A stretch of DNA of 27,197 nucleotides from Selaginella moellendorffii (Eukaryota; Streptophyta; Lycopodiopsida; Selaginellales; Selaginellaceae): contig NW_003314285.1 in NCBI RefSeq assembly GCF_000143415.4, forward strand, positions 116,006 through 143,202, read 5' to 3'. The position numbers and the translations under genes were made by a program. Below are positions 1 to 11,087 of this stretch, piece after piece (positions within the stretch are counted from its first letter, which is position 1; each line of letters starts with the position of its first letter). The notes below the pieces were generated by a model that saw nothing but the letters and a program-made list of their open reading frames with translations, was not told the origin of the DNA and made no database searches.

Positions 1-436
1 ATCTTAGTGCTACAGATCTTGATCTTGATGCTCAGAGATACAACTGTAGGTGCTAGGGTTAGGGTCTTGCCCTATGCCATGGAGTGTCGAGTTTAAGTCC
101 TTGTAATAATTTTCTTTTATTTTCTCTATGTTGGTGTGGTAGTGTTGGAGAAGCTTGCTTTATGTTGGTCTTTGGCACGTTTATTGCTGAGTCTTGAGAG
201 ATTTTTTGGTCTCTAAGTCTTGTTTTTTGTTGAAGTTCTTGAAGTTGTTGTTTTTCTTCATGTTGAGTTCTTGAACTTGAAGTTTGTAAACCTTGAATAT
301 GTTAGGTTGAGTCTTCATAGTCTTGATTTCCTGATCTTCATACTTGAATTAGTTCTTGATGTTTTGTTTTTGAATTTCAAAGTTGAAACTTTCACTTCTT
401 TCAAGGTTGTATTTCAACGTTTGAATTGTACGATTG
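1..436 (-). other. 3' flank of the decayed minus-strand gypsy element
   Basis: This is T/G-rich plus-strand sequence downstream of the integrase stop of the minus-strand element. It probably holds the 3' untranslated part of that element. I do not see an LTR end or a polypurine tract, so the boundary is unresolved and the 3' LTR may lie outside the window. The open frame on the plus strand at 220-447 is a by-product of base composition. Confidence 0.4.
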
Positions 437-1510
437 CTATTTCTTGAGATTGTTGAGGTTAACAGTTTGGAGATGCTTACCATCAAATGTTGTGATTGTT
501 ACCATTCCCAGATCTTTGAATTCTTGGATGAGGAATGGTCCTTCCCATCTTGACTTTACTTTAAAGCCAATTTTCTCAATGTTTCCTCAAAACTAAAATA
601 CTTGATCATTGATTTTGAATTCTTCACTTTTCTTTAGTCTTCTTTTTTTGTCATAGTTAGCTTTTCTTCGAGCTTGAATGGCTTCAAGTTTCCAAATTGC
701 TTGTAGTCTTTCTTTGTCAAGTTTTTCTAGCGTTACTAGTCTTTTCTTAGTTGATTCTTCTTGGTTGATATTGTAGTGTATTGCCATTTGCAATAAAGGA
801 ACAATGTACTCAAGTGGTGTCAAGGCTTTTAAATTCTAGGTGAGCTTGAATGGTGTCAAATTTGTTGAAACCTTACATGCGGTTCAATATGCCCATAAGG
901 CATCGTGGATGCAATCATCCCAATAGTTCTAATTTATCTTCATGATTTTCTTGAGGATATTCTTGAGTGTCTTATTTGTAAACTTTGCTTGACCGTTGCC
1001 TTGAGGGTAGTACAGTGTTGAAGTCTTGTGTTTGATAATGAATTCTTGAGTCAGAATCTTGATGGTTACATTGATGAAGTGTGTTCTTCAATCTGTGACA
1101 AGTTCTTAAGGTAGGCCGTATCTTGTATTGATATTTTTATAGATGAACTTTGCTGTATTTTTTACCATTGCAATCTTCATTGGTTAAGTTTCGGCCCATT
1201 TTATCAGGTAGTTAGTTGCTATAAGGATGTATTTGTTTCGCTTGGAGCTTGTTATAATTAGTCCAACAAAGTTAATCCCCATTGTTGAAATGGTTCCAGT
1301 GGTGTAATTGGATAAAGCTCTTGAGTTTGTTTTTTTAGTGCGTACTTAATTCGTTGACAAATGTCGCATTCTTGATAAAATTTTGTTGAGTCGTGCCAAA
1401 GTGTTGGCCACCAGAGTCCTGTTTGCAAAAAATTTTGAGCTATGATTTCTTCTACAAAGTGGCCTCCTACTTGCTCATAATGGGCTTTTTCGAGTAGATG
1501 TTGAGTTTCT
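437..1510 (-). pseudogene. Ty3/gypsy integrase remnant (zinc, core and C-terminal domains)
   Basis: Read on the minus strand, this shows a full integrase layout with stops and frame changes. The HHCC zinc-binding part is visible near 1360-1480 (HYEQVGGHF, then CDICQRIK). The core follows (ATNYLIKWAE near 1211, VTD near 1105, YYPQGNGQAKFTNKTL near 985), then ALWAY near 890, and a C-terminal domain near 450-560 (SRWEGPFLI, VNLNNLKK) ending at a TAG at 437-439. Integrase would insert element cDNA into the host genome. Two of the three catalytic acids are changed: the first Asp reads Asn (codon 1213-1211) and the Glu reads Lys (codon 985-983); the second Asp remains. With in-frame stops as well, it cannot be active. 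Context places it at the 3' end of pol, after RNase H. Confidence 0.9.
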
Positions 1511-1519
1511 TCAAGTTTT

Positions 1520-3160
1520 ATATATTTTCATAGTATGCTGTCTTGTACTTAGTTGAATATGGTCTTGTTGTCAAGACAAATTGCTTATAGTAATTAGAGG
1601 TGGAGTATCGACTTGTTATTATTGCTATTGTAAAGTAGTAGTAGATATTGTCCGTCCATATTGGTGATATATGGATGCAAAGTATGTTGGAGTTAGAAAA
1701 GTCATCCATGTTATGTTTCGGTTGTTTGCCAATTGTAATGCAGTTGAGGTGGTGGGATTGTTCATGTTGTTTTTCAGGTTTGTGAATAATCTCGAAGTTG
1801 TATTCTTGAAGCAATAAGAACTATCAGGAAATTCTACCAGTGATGATGGTCTTGTTGAAGAGGTGTAGAAGTGCTTTGTGGTCAACCATGATCTTGACTT
1901 TGGTGCCGAGTAGGTAATGCTGAAGCTTTTGTAGTGCATAGACCATTCCTAAGGTTTCTTGATGGTGGTGTAGTTCATCTTAGTTGAGTTAAGCCTTTGG
2001 GTAGCATAATAGATTGGTCGATCTTTGAGGTTTTATTGTTGTTGAGAAAGTATTACTTTGATGGCATAGTCAAAGGTGTCGACTTGTATGTTGAAGTTTT
2101 TGTTCTAGTTTGGTTAAGTGAGTATTAGAGCTTTTATTTTCTTGAGCATGTCGAATGTTTGTTGATAGTATTGAATCCAGTTGTAGTGTGATTTTTGTTC
2201 AAAAGCTCTATGAGGGGTTTTGCAATCTTCACATAATCTTTGATAAAACATTGATAGTATCCCATTTTGCCGAGGAAAGATCATAGTCCAGTGATGTTTG
2301 TTGGGTGTTGCATGTTGATGATGGCAAGTGTCTTGGCTTTGTCCAGAATGTCTTCTTTGTAAACAATATGTCAAAGTAGGATGTTGGATTTGACAAAGGT
2401 AGACTTCTTGGGGTTTAAGGTGATGTTGTTCTCTCAACATTTGATGAAACATTTCTCGAGATGCTGGAGGTGTTGTCCTTTGCTATTGAAGACGCTGAAA
2501 TCATTTATAAAAACTCACATGAAGTCGGTGAGGTAATCTCAAAATATGGTGATGATTCTCTAGAAAGTAAATAGTGCATTAGAAAGACCAAAAGGCATTC
2601 TTAGATAAGCATAAACACCCCAAGGACTGATGAAGGCTGTTTTGTATTGATCTTTGGGTGCAATGTGAACTTGATTATAGCTGCTGAAGCCATTGAGAAA
2701 TGAGTACATTTCATATCCAATTACTACATTGAAAATTTCATTAGAAAATGGAATTGGGAAGGTGTCTTTCCAGACTACATTATTGAGCTTTTTGTAGTTG
2801 ATGTAGACTCTGAATTTTCTGCTTTTCTTGAGAACAATAACAAATGGTGATAGCAATTCTAAGTTTTGAATAGGGTAGATGAAGCTAGCATTCTCAAGCT
2901 TGTCAATTTCTTCTTTAACTTTCGTTTGCATGTTGGGGTTTATTCGATTACTTTCTTAGTATAATTTGAGGTAGAAGCTCGATTCGATGTATGTAAATCG
3001 TGAATCTGTATATGACCAAGCAAAAATATTTATGCACCTATCAAGAAGATTGATTGTTTTTGTTTTGAAACCAGAGTCAAAATCTTTGGCAATGTAGAGC
3101 TTCTTTGGTTCATCTTTAGTTCTTAAGTCAATCTCTTTAGTTGGCTCTTCGAGGTTAAAT
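1520..3160 (-). pseudogene. Ty3/gypsy reverse transcriptase and RNase H remnant
   Basis: On the minus strand the RT starts near 3155 with the linker typical of plant Tat/Athila-like elements (DEPKKLYIA, NIFAWSY). It continues as an open stretch at 2931-2560 with VKEEIDKLENASFIYP, FRVYINYKKLNN, FSSYNQVHIAPKDQYKTAF and MPFGLSNA. The catalytic YIDD box, reached after an in-frame stop, reads FIND near 2500-2511, so the first Asp is Asn. RNase H pieces lie at about 1520-2100 in several frames (DYAIKVILSQ, RPIYYATQRLN, NFEIIHKPEKQH). RT and RNase H would copy element RNA into DNA in cytoplasmic particles. Frameshifts, stops and the active-site change make this a dead copy. Placement in the Tat/Athila group is an inference from motif wording; no phylogeny was done. 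Confidence 0.9.
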
Positions 3161-3756
3161 GTTGATGTGAGTGAAGTTCCTTTTTGTTAATGTGTTGGAT
3201 CTTCTTCAAGATTGATTTTTTGATTAATCAATTGGAGTTGTTCAAATTTGATTTCTGGTCGATCTTATTGCTTCTTGATTTTTGTTGGTGTGTTGATGGT
3301 TGTTGAGTTTTCTTGACTTGGGAATTTGCCTTCAAGGTTCTTTTCTTGAGTATCAAGATTTATTGTGCAATTTGTACTATTTTTCGGGATGACTTGGTTT
3401 ATATCAACTTCATTGAGAGGCTTTAACTTTGGATATGCCTTCAAGATTTGTGCTTCGATTTGTCATCAAGAACTTCATTCCAATCATATTGTTTGATGAT
3501 GGTTGAAATTTCTTTGTCATCTTCTTTGCTGTGCTTGTGGAGATTTGAGAGGCTTCTTAGTGCTCTCCCAGGGTAATTATGTTTTTTTGCCAGTATGTAA
3601 TGATTTGTTAGTAGATTTTCTTTAATTTCTATATATATTAAATGTATTTACTTTGTTTAATGAGTAAATTTTTGTAATGCTTTGCATGATATTTGAATAT
3701 TTGGGTATAGTCTTCAATGTCTTTTTTACTGCCTTATTTGATGCTCTTGAGATGTT
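3161..3756 (-). other. Degenerate gag-pol linker/protease interval
   Basis: This lies between the Gag patch and the RT of the minus-strand gypsy element, where protease would be expected. The minus strand is A/C-rich and reads as Lys/Asn/Ser-rich fragments with many stops. I see no convincing D-S/T-G-A protease motif. Confidence 0.4.
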
Positions 3757-4020
3757 CTAGGTGTTCCATTGTTGTGCTGCCAAGTTGATATTTGTCTTTG
3801 AATCTTTGAATCTTTTATTTGTAATCGAGTTTCTCTTCGAAGTTGTAGTACCATTTAAATGTTTTGCCTTTGAATGTAAAAGGAAAGAGAAGTGCTTTAT
3901 TTTCTTGTTGCTAGTTAACTTTGATGATAAGGTTGAATTGTTGGAGATGTCTTTTTGCATCTTCAGTTTTACTTCCAGTGAAAATTGAATAGGTGATAAT
4001 ATTGTCATATGGTGTTGCTG
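3757..4020 (-). pseudogene. Retrotransposon Gag domain remnant
   Basis: On the minus strand one frame reads FTGSKTEDAKRHLQQF, then NKALLFPFTFKGKAFKWYYN, then RFKDKYQLG. This is the pattern of the plant retrotransposon Gag domain ('..LFPFSL..KA..W' with a following 'F..KF'). Gag forms the particle shell in which reverse transcription occurs. At least one in-frame stop interrupts the reading, and a longer open frame over the same bases is in a different phase. Position upstream of the RT on the same strand supports assignment to the same gypsy element. Confidence 0.7.
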
Positions 4021-5924
4021 GGTTAATGAGTATCGTGTCTATAATGTTGTTTAGAACTTGTTCTTCAGATGATAGTGGATACAATTGATAATTATCGATG
4101 GTGTAACTTTTATATTCTGGAGTCTTTAGTAATAGTATATCTTCGTTTAGTTATAAATCTTTTATTGTTAAGTTATCTCCTAATTTTGTTGTAGTTGAGC
4201 GGCTTGATTCATCAACTTGTGTTGCTTGGTTTTTTTTGTTATAAGTGTTAAATATCGTCTTAAGGATTTCTTCTTGAGCTTGAGTTTTTTGCTATTTCTC
4301 TAGTGCTGAAGGTTGTTGGAGTTGTCTTCTACTTTATCAATTTTTTTTGTCATTGATCTTGCTCGCTCTTGTATCTTGAGTCGGGTCAGGTTTGTGCTTG
4401 TATATTTAATATTGTGCTAAAGTTTTCTTGAGTTATTGTTTTCTTGAATTTGTTTTGTTGGATTTGTTGTTGTCTTTGTTTTATTATGTTCTTTTCGAAG
4501 AAATGTTATGTTGTTATAAAATTGTGTGGTGTAGATTAACACGATCTTGTGTGTTAGTATTTGTGTTGCTATGTCATACTCAGCTTAGTAAAGTTGATCA
4601 GTCATTAACAAGGTTGTTAATCACCAACTTTGGGATCAAACAAGAGTGCATAGTATAGCTACTCTTTTTTCCAGTCCTTGTTGTGTTAAATTGTTATAAA
4701 GTAATTATAACCTACCTCTAATTGTGTTGTATAAAGTCTTGCATGTTCTCACTATGAGTGTCTACATTCTTTAGTCGATAGTGATATTTAAAACGTCTGA
4801 GCTGAGTAGTGGTTGTATTTTAAGTGTTGTTGTCCTCGAGATTGTTGTTGAAACAGGTTTCTAGATTATTGATTCTTGTATTTTTCTATTTTCAATTATA
4901 GTCCATACATCAAGATATAAATTCCAATAGATTTCTTTAGCTAATAGTTGCAGTGTTTGGGGGTGTATCTAATGTTCTTTTGCCCAAGTTCCTCTTCTTA
5001 TTTTTTTATTTTGTAATTCGTGTATGGTTGTGCCGACAAGTGTAATATATCTGTCAAAGAATTGTCATCCAATGATTTCTTTGATTTGTTGTAGTAGAAA
5101 GGTTAGAAGTTTTTCATATATTCATTGTACTTTGTATTGATTGTAATGTTGTTTTTCTTCTCTTTGGCAAATATATTCTCAATCTAGATAGATGTTAAAA
5201 ATTAGGAAAGTTCTAGGATGATTCTCCACATGTAGAGTTCAATTTTGTCTTGGTTTCTTACAAATGTTTCATAGTGGATGATAATTCCAGAGCAGACTAT
5301 ATGTGTATTTTTTGATTTTGTTAATCATAGACTTTGTTGAAGATTCTTTCTTGAATCTTGAGAGATAGATTCTTGAGTGTCCTTAGGAATTGTTTTGTTT
5401 CCTACATTCAATAATGCAAAGTGTCATGGTGTCAGTTTCTTCAATTTTGATGTCATCTTCTTCTAATTCAGGTTTATTACTGTCTTTCTTGTTTTTCTTC
5501 AATATGTGTTTGTTGTTGTGCTTTTTCAAGTATTCTTGGACTTCTCTTGGGATTATCTTGATAATGACTAAAGTAAAATTTCAAAGTCATAATACTGGGT
5601 CAATGATGATTTGGATTGTGGTGTTGTTGATGATTTCTTGAAGTTGGGTTTCAAGTTTTTGAGTTGATTCTTGACTTTGAATTCTTTGAGTTTGTGGAAG
5701 AACTTGATTTTGCTGGTGAGGCAATTTGATTGTTCTTTGTTATCTTATTTGTTGCTGATGAAGCGGTGATGTTTGCAGGTGTAAAGGAAGATAGCATTGA
5801 GGTTGTTTTTTTGTTGCTTCATTCATTATCGTAAACTTTCTTAACTCTCAAGATAACATTTCTGAGTGTCAAAAAAACTTTCTTGAATCTTGCAGTCTTA
5901 AGTGTTCTTGAATGTTAGTTGTAA
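4021..5924 (-). other. A/C-rich (minus strand) non-coding or decayed gag/leader sequence
   Basis: There are nearly two kilobases with no frame I can support. The plus strand is strongly T/G-rich, and the minus strand reads as Gln/Lys/Asn/Thr-rich fragments full of stops. It is probably the 5' part of gag plus the leader of the minus-strand gypsy element. Short plus-strand open frames here (for example 4428-4658 and 5390-5641) are Phe/Leu/Val-rich by-products of this composition. Confidence 0.4.
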
Positions 5925-6071
5925 CTACATCAATTTTAGTGAAGACTGATGTATTGGTTTTCTGTCATCTTCAATAGAGTGGGTAGTTTTTATTTTGTTA
6001 GATTTCATTGAGATCTTCACGATTTCATAATCTTTATTTCTTTTTCTTCTCTTTGGTGTGTTTCTTGGCAT
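5925..6071 (-). CDS. Short basic ORF, possible N-terminal gag piece
   Basis: A 48-codon minus-strand frame starts at ATG 6071-6069 and ends at TAG 5927-5925. Its start is very basic (MPRNTPKRRKRNKDYE). It lies upstream of the Gag patch of the minus-strand gypsy element and could be the beginning of its gag. It could equally be a chance frame in A-rich sequence. It resembles no family I can name. Confidence 0.25.
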   Translation of the reverse strand: MPRNTPKRRKRNKDYEIVKISMKSNKIKTTHSIEDDRKPIHQSSLKLM

Positions 6072-6113
6072 TTCCTATTTAGATTTTAGTTGTTTTTGAA
6101 ATGTCTCTGGTTT

Positions 6114-6118
6114 GTTGC
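6114..6118. repeat. Target-site duplication GTTGC, left copy
   Basis: GTTGC directly abuts the TG at 6119 and is repeated exactly at 11436-11440, directly after the other LTR end. A 5-bp duplication is the usual footprint of LTR-retrotransposon integration. Confidence 0.8.
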
Positions 6119-6142
6119 TGTAGCACATATGGTTTTGACCCT

Positions 6143-6171
6143 TTATCCTATGGTGATTTACTATAGGATAA
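6143..6171. repeat. Imperfect palindrome near the LTR end (left copy)
   Basis: This is the left copy of the 29-bp hairpin sequence seen perfectly at 10481-10509. Two mismatches have arisen in the arms. It sits 24 bp from the LTR terminus. Confidence 0.7.
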
Positions 6172-6264
6172 CCATGAAGTGGAACTTAAACCCTCTTTGT
6201 GCCACGTGACATATGCCACATGTCACATGCCATGTGTCCATAGCACAGTGGTGTGGAACCTGAG

Positions 6265-6459
6265 TGTAAGCAACCAAAGGGAACGACTTGAGAAACGGTC
6301 CATAGGGGTTCAAATATAGAGGGAAAGGGCCCATGAACAAGAGTGCACCCCCTTTTCCAATCGGTTAAGGGTCTTGGGATAGTTGGAGTTAAGCGTCCTT
6401 GGGTTTGAATAGTACTGGGTTGGGTGACCTCCCGGGAAGTCCAAATTTAGGAGCTTACA
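6265..6459 (+). mobile_element. Cassandra-like solo LTR carrying 5S rRNA sequence
   Basis: This 195-bp insertion begins TGTAAGC and ends GCTTACA, a perfect 7-bp terminal inverted repeat with TG...CA ends. It is flanked by the 5-bp duplication CTGAG (6260-6264 and 6460-6464). The uninterrupted sequence at 10457-10680 shows the empty site. At 6387-6442 it matches the 3' half of plant 5S rRNA: a box-A-like run agttaagcgtccttgggt (6387-6404), then agtactgggttgggtgacc and a box-C-like run ending cccgggaagtcc at 6442. Cassandra TRIM retrotransposons are known for 5S sequence with pol III control elements inside their LTRs; length and ends fit a solo LTR of that type. The first half of 5S rRNA is not recognisable, so this is not a 5S gene. 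Confidence 0.85.
6387..6442 (+). promoter_or_regulatory. 5S-type internal pol III control region (box A to box C)
   Basis: Aligned from memory with the plant 5S rRNA internal control region, box A and box C are largely kept with a few substitutions. Spacing between them also looks preserved. Whether it still recruits TFIIIA/TFIIIC and pol III cannot be told from sequence. Confidence 0.65.
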
Positions 6460-6554
6460 CTGAGGTTCAGGGCCTTGGGCCACTGAACGAAGGAACAGTG
6501 CCAAACCCCCAAGTATGGAGCCAAGGAGTGTTGGAACTGGACCACGGAGCAACT

Positions 6555-9500
6555 AGGAATTCAAGTTGCTTAAGTAAGTGTCAGTAACATCCTGATGATG
6601 TCTCAAACCCAAGAGACCAATCCAAACCAAACCATAAAGAACATGTGGTATTGCGTAAAGCAATAAACCATCAAAAAGAACAACTAACCATCATAAAAGA
6701 TCATCAATCATCTCATAAATAGAGAGATACATAATTATTATCGAAGAAAGAATCCACCATCTCGAAGAATGGCAAATCATTCTAGATCAATAATAATCAA
6801 GCAAAACCTCTAACAAAGATAATCAATTATCCTAGATGATAGTCAATCATCATCAATGATTACGAGATACAAAAGTTAACATCAATAACGAAGCCAAGGA
6901 GCCAAAATGCCTTCCCCAACAACTTTTAACAAATGGAACAATAAGCACAAAGCTCAAAGGACCAAAAGCTCGAAGAAGCTTATACTCAACTTTTGCCTAA
7001 TAATGATCACAAGTCTTGCATGAACTAACTTCAATGCTAAAGAAGAAATCATGGTGCAACCTACAATATCTTCCTCAACACATCCATAAGCTAAACTTTA
7101 TAATTCTAAAGCTAATGAAGAGCATTTCAGCATCAATCCAAAAGCTAAGCACAATGGAGGTATGCTTAACAAGTAATCACTAAACAATCCTCCATAAATC
7201 CATCTACAGCAAGACGTAATTCACTTAATAACAAGGACAAAGAGAATCATTAATGATTGATATATCCCCAACTTAAATCCATAAGAACTCAAACATTCTA
7301 ATATCGATCACTAACTCTTCCTCTCATAGAGTTAGCATAGTCCATGACTAAATCACTTTTTCAGGAAAAGCTAAGGCTCAACCCTACTAAACAATTTTGT
7401 CTAGAACACAACTAACTCAACTTGCCACTCAGTTCATTTGAATATCAATATAGTTGCTAACTAGCAAATGCACGAATGCCAATAACACAGAGTTACAACC
7501 AAATCATCAACACTATCTTCATCAAAACTAATGAAACTCAATATCAATTCTACAGAGAAACATTTCATTTCACTCAAATCTCAACATCAACACAAGGCAT
7601 CACTTCAATGCCATCAACACCAGAATAAAGCTAGAAGAAAGCAAAAGTGAATCACCACTCAAAGCTCTTTAGCAACCAAGCTAGCCAAAGTTGAAGATAC
7701 TTTAATTAGTATCCGAAACCAATTCTTCAACAATACTCAGTGTCAGATAACATCATCAAGGAGTGATTCACCACATCTAAGACTCAATGAAATCCAACAC
7801 TATGAACTAAACACAACCAAATGATATCGACAAAGGTAGAATCAACATATCAACATAGAAAACCATGCAAGTCTAACAATACGATCCTCCACAACACCAT
7901 TTGGTAAAGCAAGCCCATCACCGCTAAATCATCATTGAGCAAAGCAAGTGTCAAACAATCCTCAACAAAGTCTCTAAGCAATCATTACTTGTTGAGCAAC
8001 TAATAATCACTCTTTCAACTTGCCTTCACAAGACCCAAACACTAAACTCATGCCATCAAGTCATATACTTATCCAATAGTAACGTAATACTTCATGTACG
8101 AAATATAGGTTTATGGACAAGCATGAACTAAATGACCACTTGAATCCAACTCAACCGAAATAAGCTCACTAATGTATTTAGCCAATAGCTCTAAACATGC
8201 CTTAAAGACGCTAACTATGTGATCAACACTTAGTCGAAACTAAAGTGAAGACTATGAGATAGACTCATATCAGTACACAACCTCCTCATAGACAAAGCTA
8301 TAGTACCAGTACCAACATCTCAACCTCAAATAACTAAGTTGGACATCACCATCCTCAACCAAGGTGCAGGGCCACCAAGACTAAGTCAAGATCAGTGAGA
8401 GCTCACTATTCTCATAGAGTCTAATACAATGCAAGGTGCAACCTGCCACTAAGCACAACATTGTAGAAGAAAGGCACAAGGGTCACATTTCTTAGAAAAG
8501 TGCAACAACCACTTTTCTATACCAATTCCAGACTCTATCCAACTTAATTGCTTTAGCCCCAAAAGTTAGCATCCCTTTCAGGCCGCATCATACAAACTAT
8601 CTACTAAGGTCTAAGCCAACCGAAATCAACTCCAACCCCTTCTCTAATTTGTACTAGCTTACGAAAACAGAATGGTTTTCGAGCAAAGTGATCAACTGAT
8701 CAACCATTGGAAAAACTTAAGAAAATTTGTGGAAAATTTTCTATCCTAGAGAAAGAAAGACTTAACCAACTTCCTTCGACTAACAACTTCACATAAGTTC
8801 ACCTCAACATAGATTCTCATGACCCAGCAATATGCTTAAGCATTGAACATCTTTGCCCATATAACTGACATCCAACAACATCTGCAAAAGGCAAAATGAA
8901 TATCCAAGGCTTGATCACAAAGACCATATCTTTGGATATTCACATTTGCACTAACACTCTTCTTTAATCACTTTCAAGATCCAATGTGAAGCCTAAATAT
9001 TAACAAGAAAAATGACATGGAAAATCAAGGTCTAAAGAGAATTCTTTGTCACTCAAAATAACAATGCCACTTTCATTAACACAAGTGCTAGTGATGTCAA
9101 TGCCTCAACTACACACTTTCTCCATCCAACAATTTACTTCAAATGCTAACAGATCAACTAACAAGCCATAGCAAGTGAATGTTATAACCCTTTCCAACAC
9201 TTTAATGGGCAAACTCAAAGAAACAAAGTACTAACATAAACTTAGCGTAATGGACCATCACCAAGAATTCAGTTAAAGTAACTTTAATGCTACTTCATGC
9301 AAGTAAACTAGCTTCTCCATCAACCACTTTGGGATTGATCACATCGTTAACACGTTGCTCAATATCACATAGATATGATAAATATCACAATGAATTGATC
9401 ATCAATTGAGCAACACCATGAGCAACACTTATGTCATTATTTCAAAGGTTTATATAACTATTAAGTGCCAACTCAATTCGACAAAATGCAACATAAATGC

Positions 9501-10442
9501 CATACTCCGCCGATAGAAATTTATAACACCACTAACTTTTGTTCATAACACAGATAAACTCATGCCACTCTCTTTCCGACCAATCTCAAAACTAATCTAA
9601 CACTAAGCTACTCAAGGAGCAATAGCAAATTTCCCTGGAAAAGAATTGAGCATTGCAACCCAAGTCTTTAATAACAAACCGAGACAAAATGGTTTAGTGC
9701 TCCACCACTATCCATCCCACAACTCACCACTTATAAGACCACCATAACCAATATGCATCAAGGTAGGGACTCTTGATTGCATAATGCGAACATAAGTAAT
9801 GAGTTACACCTCGTTGCAAATCATCTCTCCAAGAAGAGAAAATGATTTACATATTTGATCCTTCGTCCTCAATGACTCTCTTTTCGGTCTCATCTTTGAC
9901 TAAACCTCAAACTTGCATTCGCACTGCCTTCAGTCCAATCCAAGAAAAGTTTATGAGAAAACACGACAATGATTACTTGAATCAATAGACTCATCCCTAT
10001 AGTCTTGATTGATCCACTTGTAACCATGTCTAGGAAGGATCCACTAGTGCCATGTTAAACAGCTATAGACCAGCATATTGCCACTCATAGCAAACCCAGG
10101 GAAGGTTACTTTCACCCATGGTATATGGAGCAACTCATGGAACCACTGGAACCATCAATAGGCTTACATTAATCTTGCCAACTCAAAGTGCAACCTTGAG
10201 TTGCTAATGTGCCTTACGAGCCCAAGCACAAACTGGTGCAAATGGAACATCTCAAATCCATTTTATGAGCCCAAGCGCAAGCTCACATAATTTGGTACAA
10301 AACGGTAACCAAATCCATACCCAAGGAACAATTGCGAAGCCCTTGCACCAAACTTGTACTCACTCGGATCATCATTTTCATCTCTGCATATGCAATGAGA
10401 TTAGTTGCCCAATCTCATTAAATAGTACTCGCTGAGACTCTT
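6555..10442 (-). other. ORF-free interior of the LARD-like element
   Basis: About 3.9 kb with no open frame of 60 codons on either strand in the body of the region. The plus strand is A/C-rich and G-poor, with many 'atcatcaa/caacatc' words; the element strand is T/G-rich. I see no Gag, protease, RT or integrase motif on either strand. The composition is uniform, so no second insertion is evident. Such interiors are typical of LARD elements, where the RNA itself may serve packaging or folding. No polypurine tract is visible near 6555-6700. Confidence 0.7.
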
Positions 10443-10454
10443 CCTCTGATACCA
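10443..10454 (-). other. Primer-binding site, initiator-Met tRNA type
   Basis: The minus strand reads TGGTATCAGAGG two bases after the LTR end. It is complementary to the 3' end of plant initiator-Met tRNA, with the last base differing. This fixes the element's orientation and confirms that 10457-11435 is its 5' LTR. Confidence 0.85.
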
Positions 10455-10480
10455 AATATAGCGCACGTGGTTTTGACCCT

Positions 10481-10509
10481 TTATCCTATGGTAATTTACC
10501 ATAGGATAA
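10481..10509. repeat. Perfect 14-bp-arm palindrome near the LTR end
   Basis: ttatcctatggtaa is followed by one base and its exact reverse complement. It lies 24 bp inside the LTR end beside the PBS, so it would be within U5 of the element RNA. It is conserved, with two arm mismatches, in the 3' LTR copy. Confidence 0.85.
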
Positions 10510-10987
10510 CCATGAAGCGGAACCTAAACCTTCTTTGTATGCCACATGTCACATGCCACGTGTCCATAGGACAATGGTGTGAAACCTGAGGTTCAAGGCC
10601 TTGGGCCACTAAATGAAGGAACGGTGCCAAACCCCCAAGCATGGAGCTAAAGAGTGTTGGAACTAGACCATGAAGCAACTCCTGAGCATGCAACCCAAGG
10701 AGTGAAGGGATAGGAGCTTGGAGCAACTTGAAACAATCCTAGAGCAACCAACATCCCAATCCCAAGACCAACACGCAAAACAAAGTCAAACGGAGTTTGG
10801 TGCTATTTTAGCATACCGGTGGCCTAACACGAGGACATGGGTACTCCATCAGCTAGCATGGTGTGGAGCTTGGGCTTAGACACAAGCTAGATGCAGAACA
10901 AAGACAGACATGCAAGCAAAAGCTGGACTATGCCTCAGGTTAGTCGGCCATGCCCAACCCTACCACTATCCCTACTATACATTTGGA

Positions 10988-11087
10988 NNNNNNNNNNNNN
11001 NNNNNNNNNNNNNNNNNNNNNNNNNNNNNNNNNNNNNNNNNNNNNNNNNNNNNNNNNNNNNNNNNNNNNNNNNNNNNNNNNNNNNNN
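10988..11087. other. Assembly gap (100 N)
   Basis: A run of exactly 100 N, a conventional size for a gap of unknown length. The homologous LTR at 22118-23016 has 253 bases (22461-22713) at this position, including a long G-rich tract that may explain the failed assembly. Confidence 0.95.

Larger units (their letters stand above)
6119..6554 (-). repeat. Truncated 3' LTR of the LARD-like element
   Basis: Homologous to 10457-10680, with an extra 12-nt segment around 6212-6225 and a 195-bp inserted element at 6265-6459. Homology stops after 'gagcaact' at 6554, whereas the 5' LTR continues for another 750 bases. The U3 side of this LTR and its polypurine tract therefore appear deleted or diverged beyond recognition. 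Confidence 0.75.

Noticed and set aside
220-5641. Plus-strand Phe/Val/Leu-rich frames at 220-447, 3761-3988, 4428-4658 and 5390-5641
   Set aside because: They lie opposite the minus-strand gypsy element and arise from its T/G-rich complement.
6361-6442. A 5S rRNA gene
   Set aside because: Only the second half of 5S rRNA is recognisable, and it lies inside a bounded insertion with terminal repeats and a target duplication.
6555-6700. Continuation of the 3' LTR beyond 6554
   Set aside because: Only weak, broken similarity to 10681-10790 is visible (around catcc, cccaaga, accaa), not enough to extend the repeat.
10443-10454. A tRNA gene 3' end (ctctgatacca)
   Set aside because: No cloverleaf precedes it; position next to the LTR identifies it as a primer-binding site.
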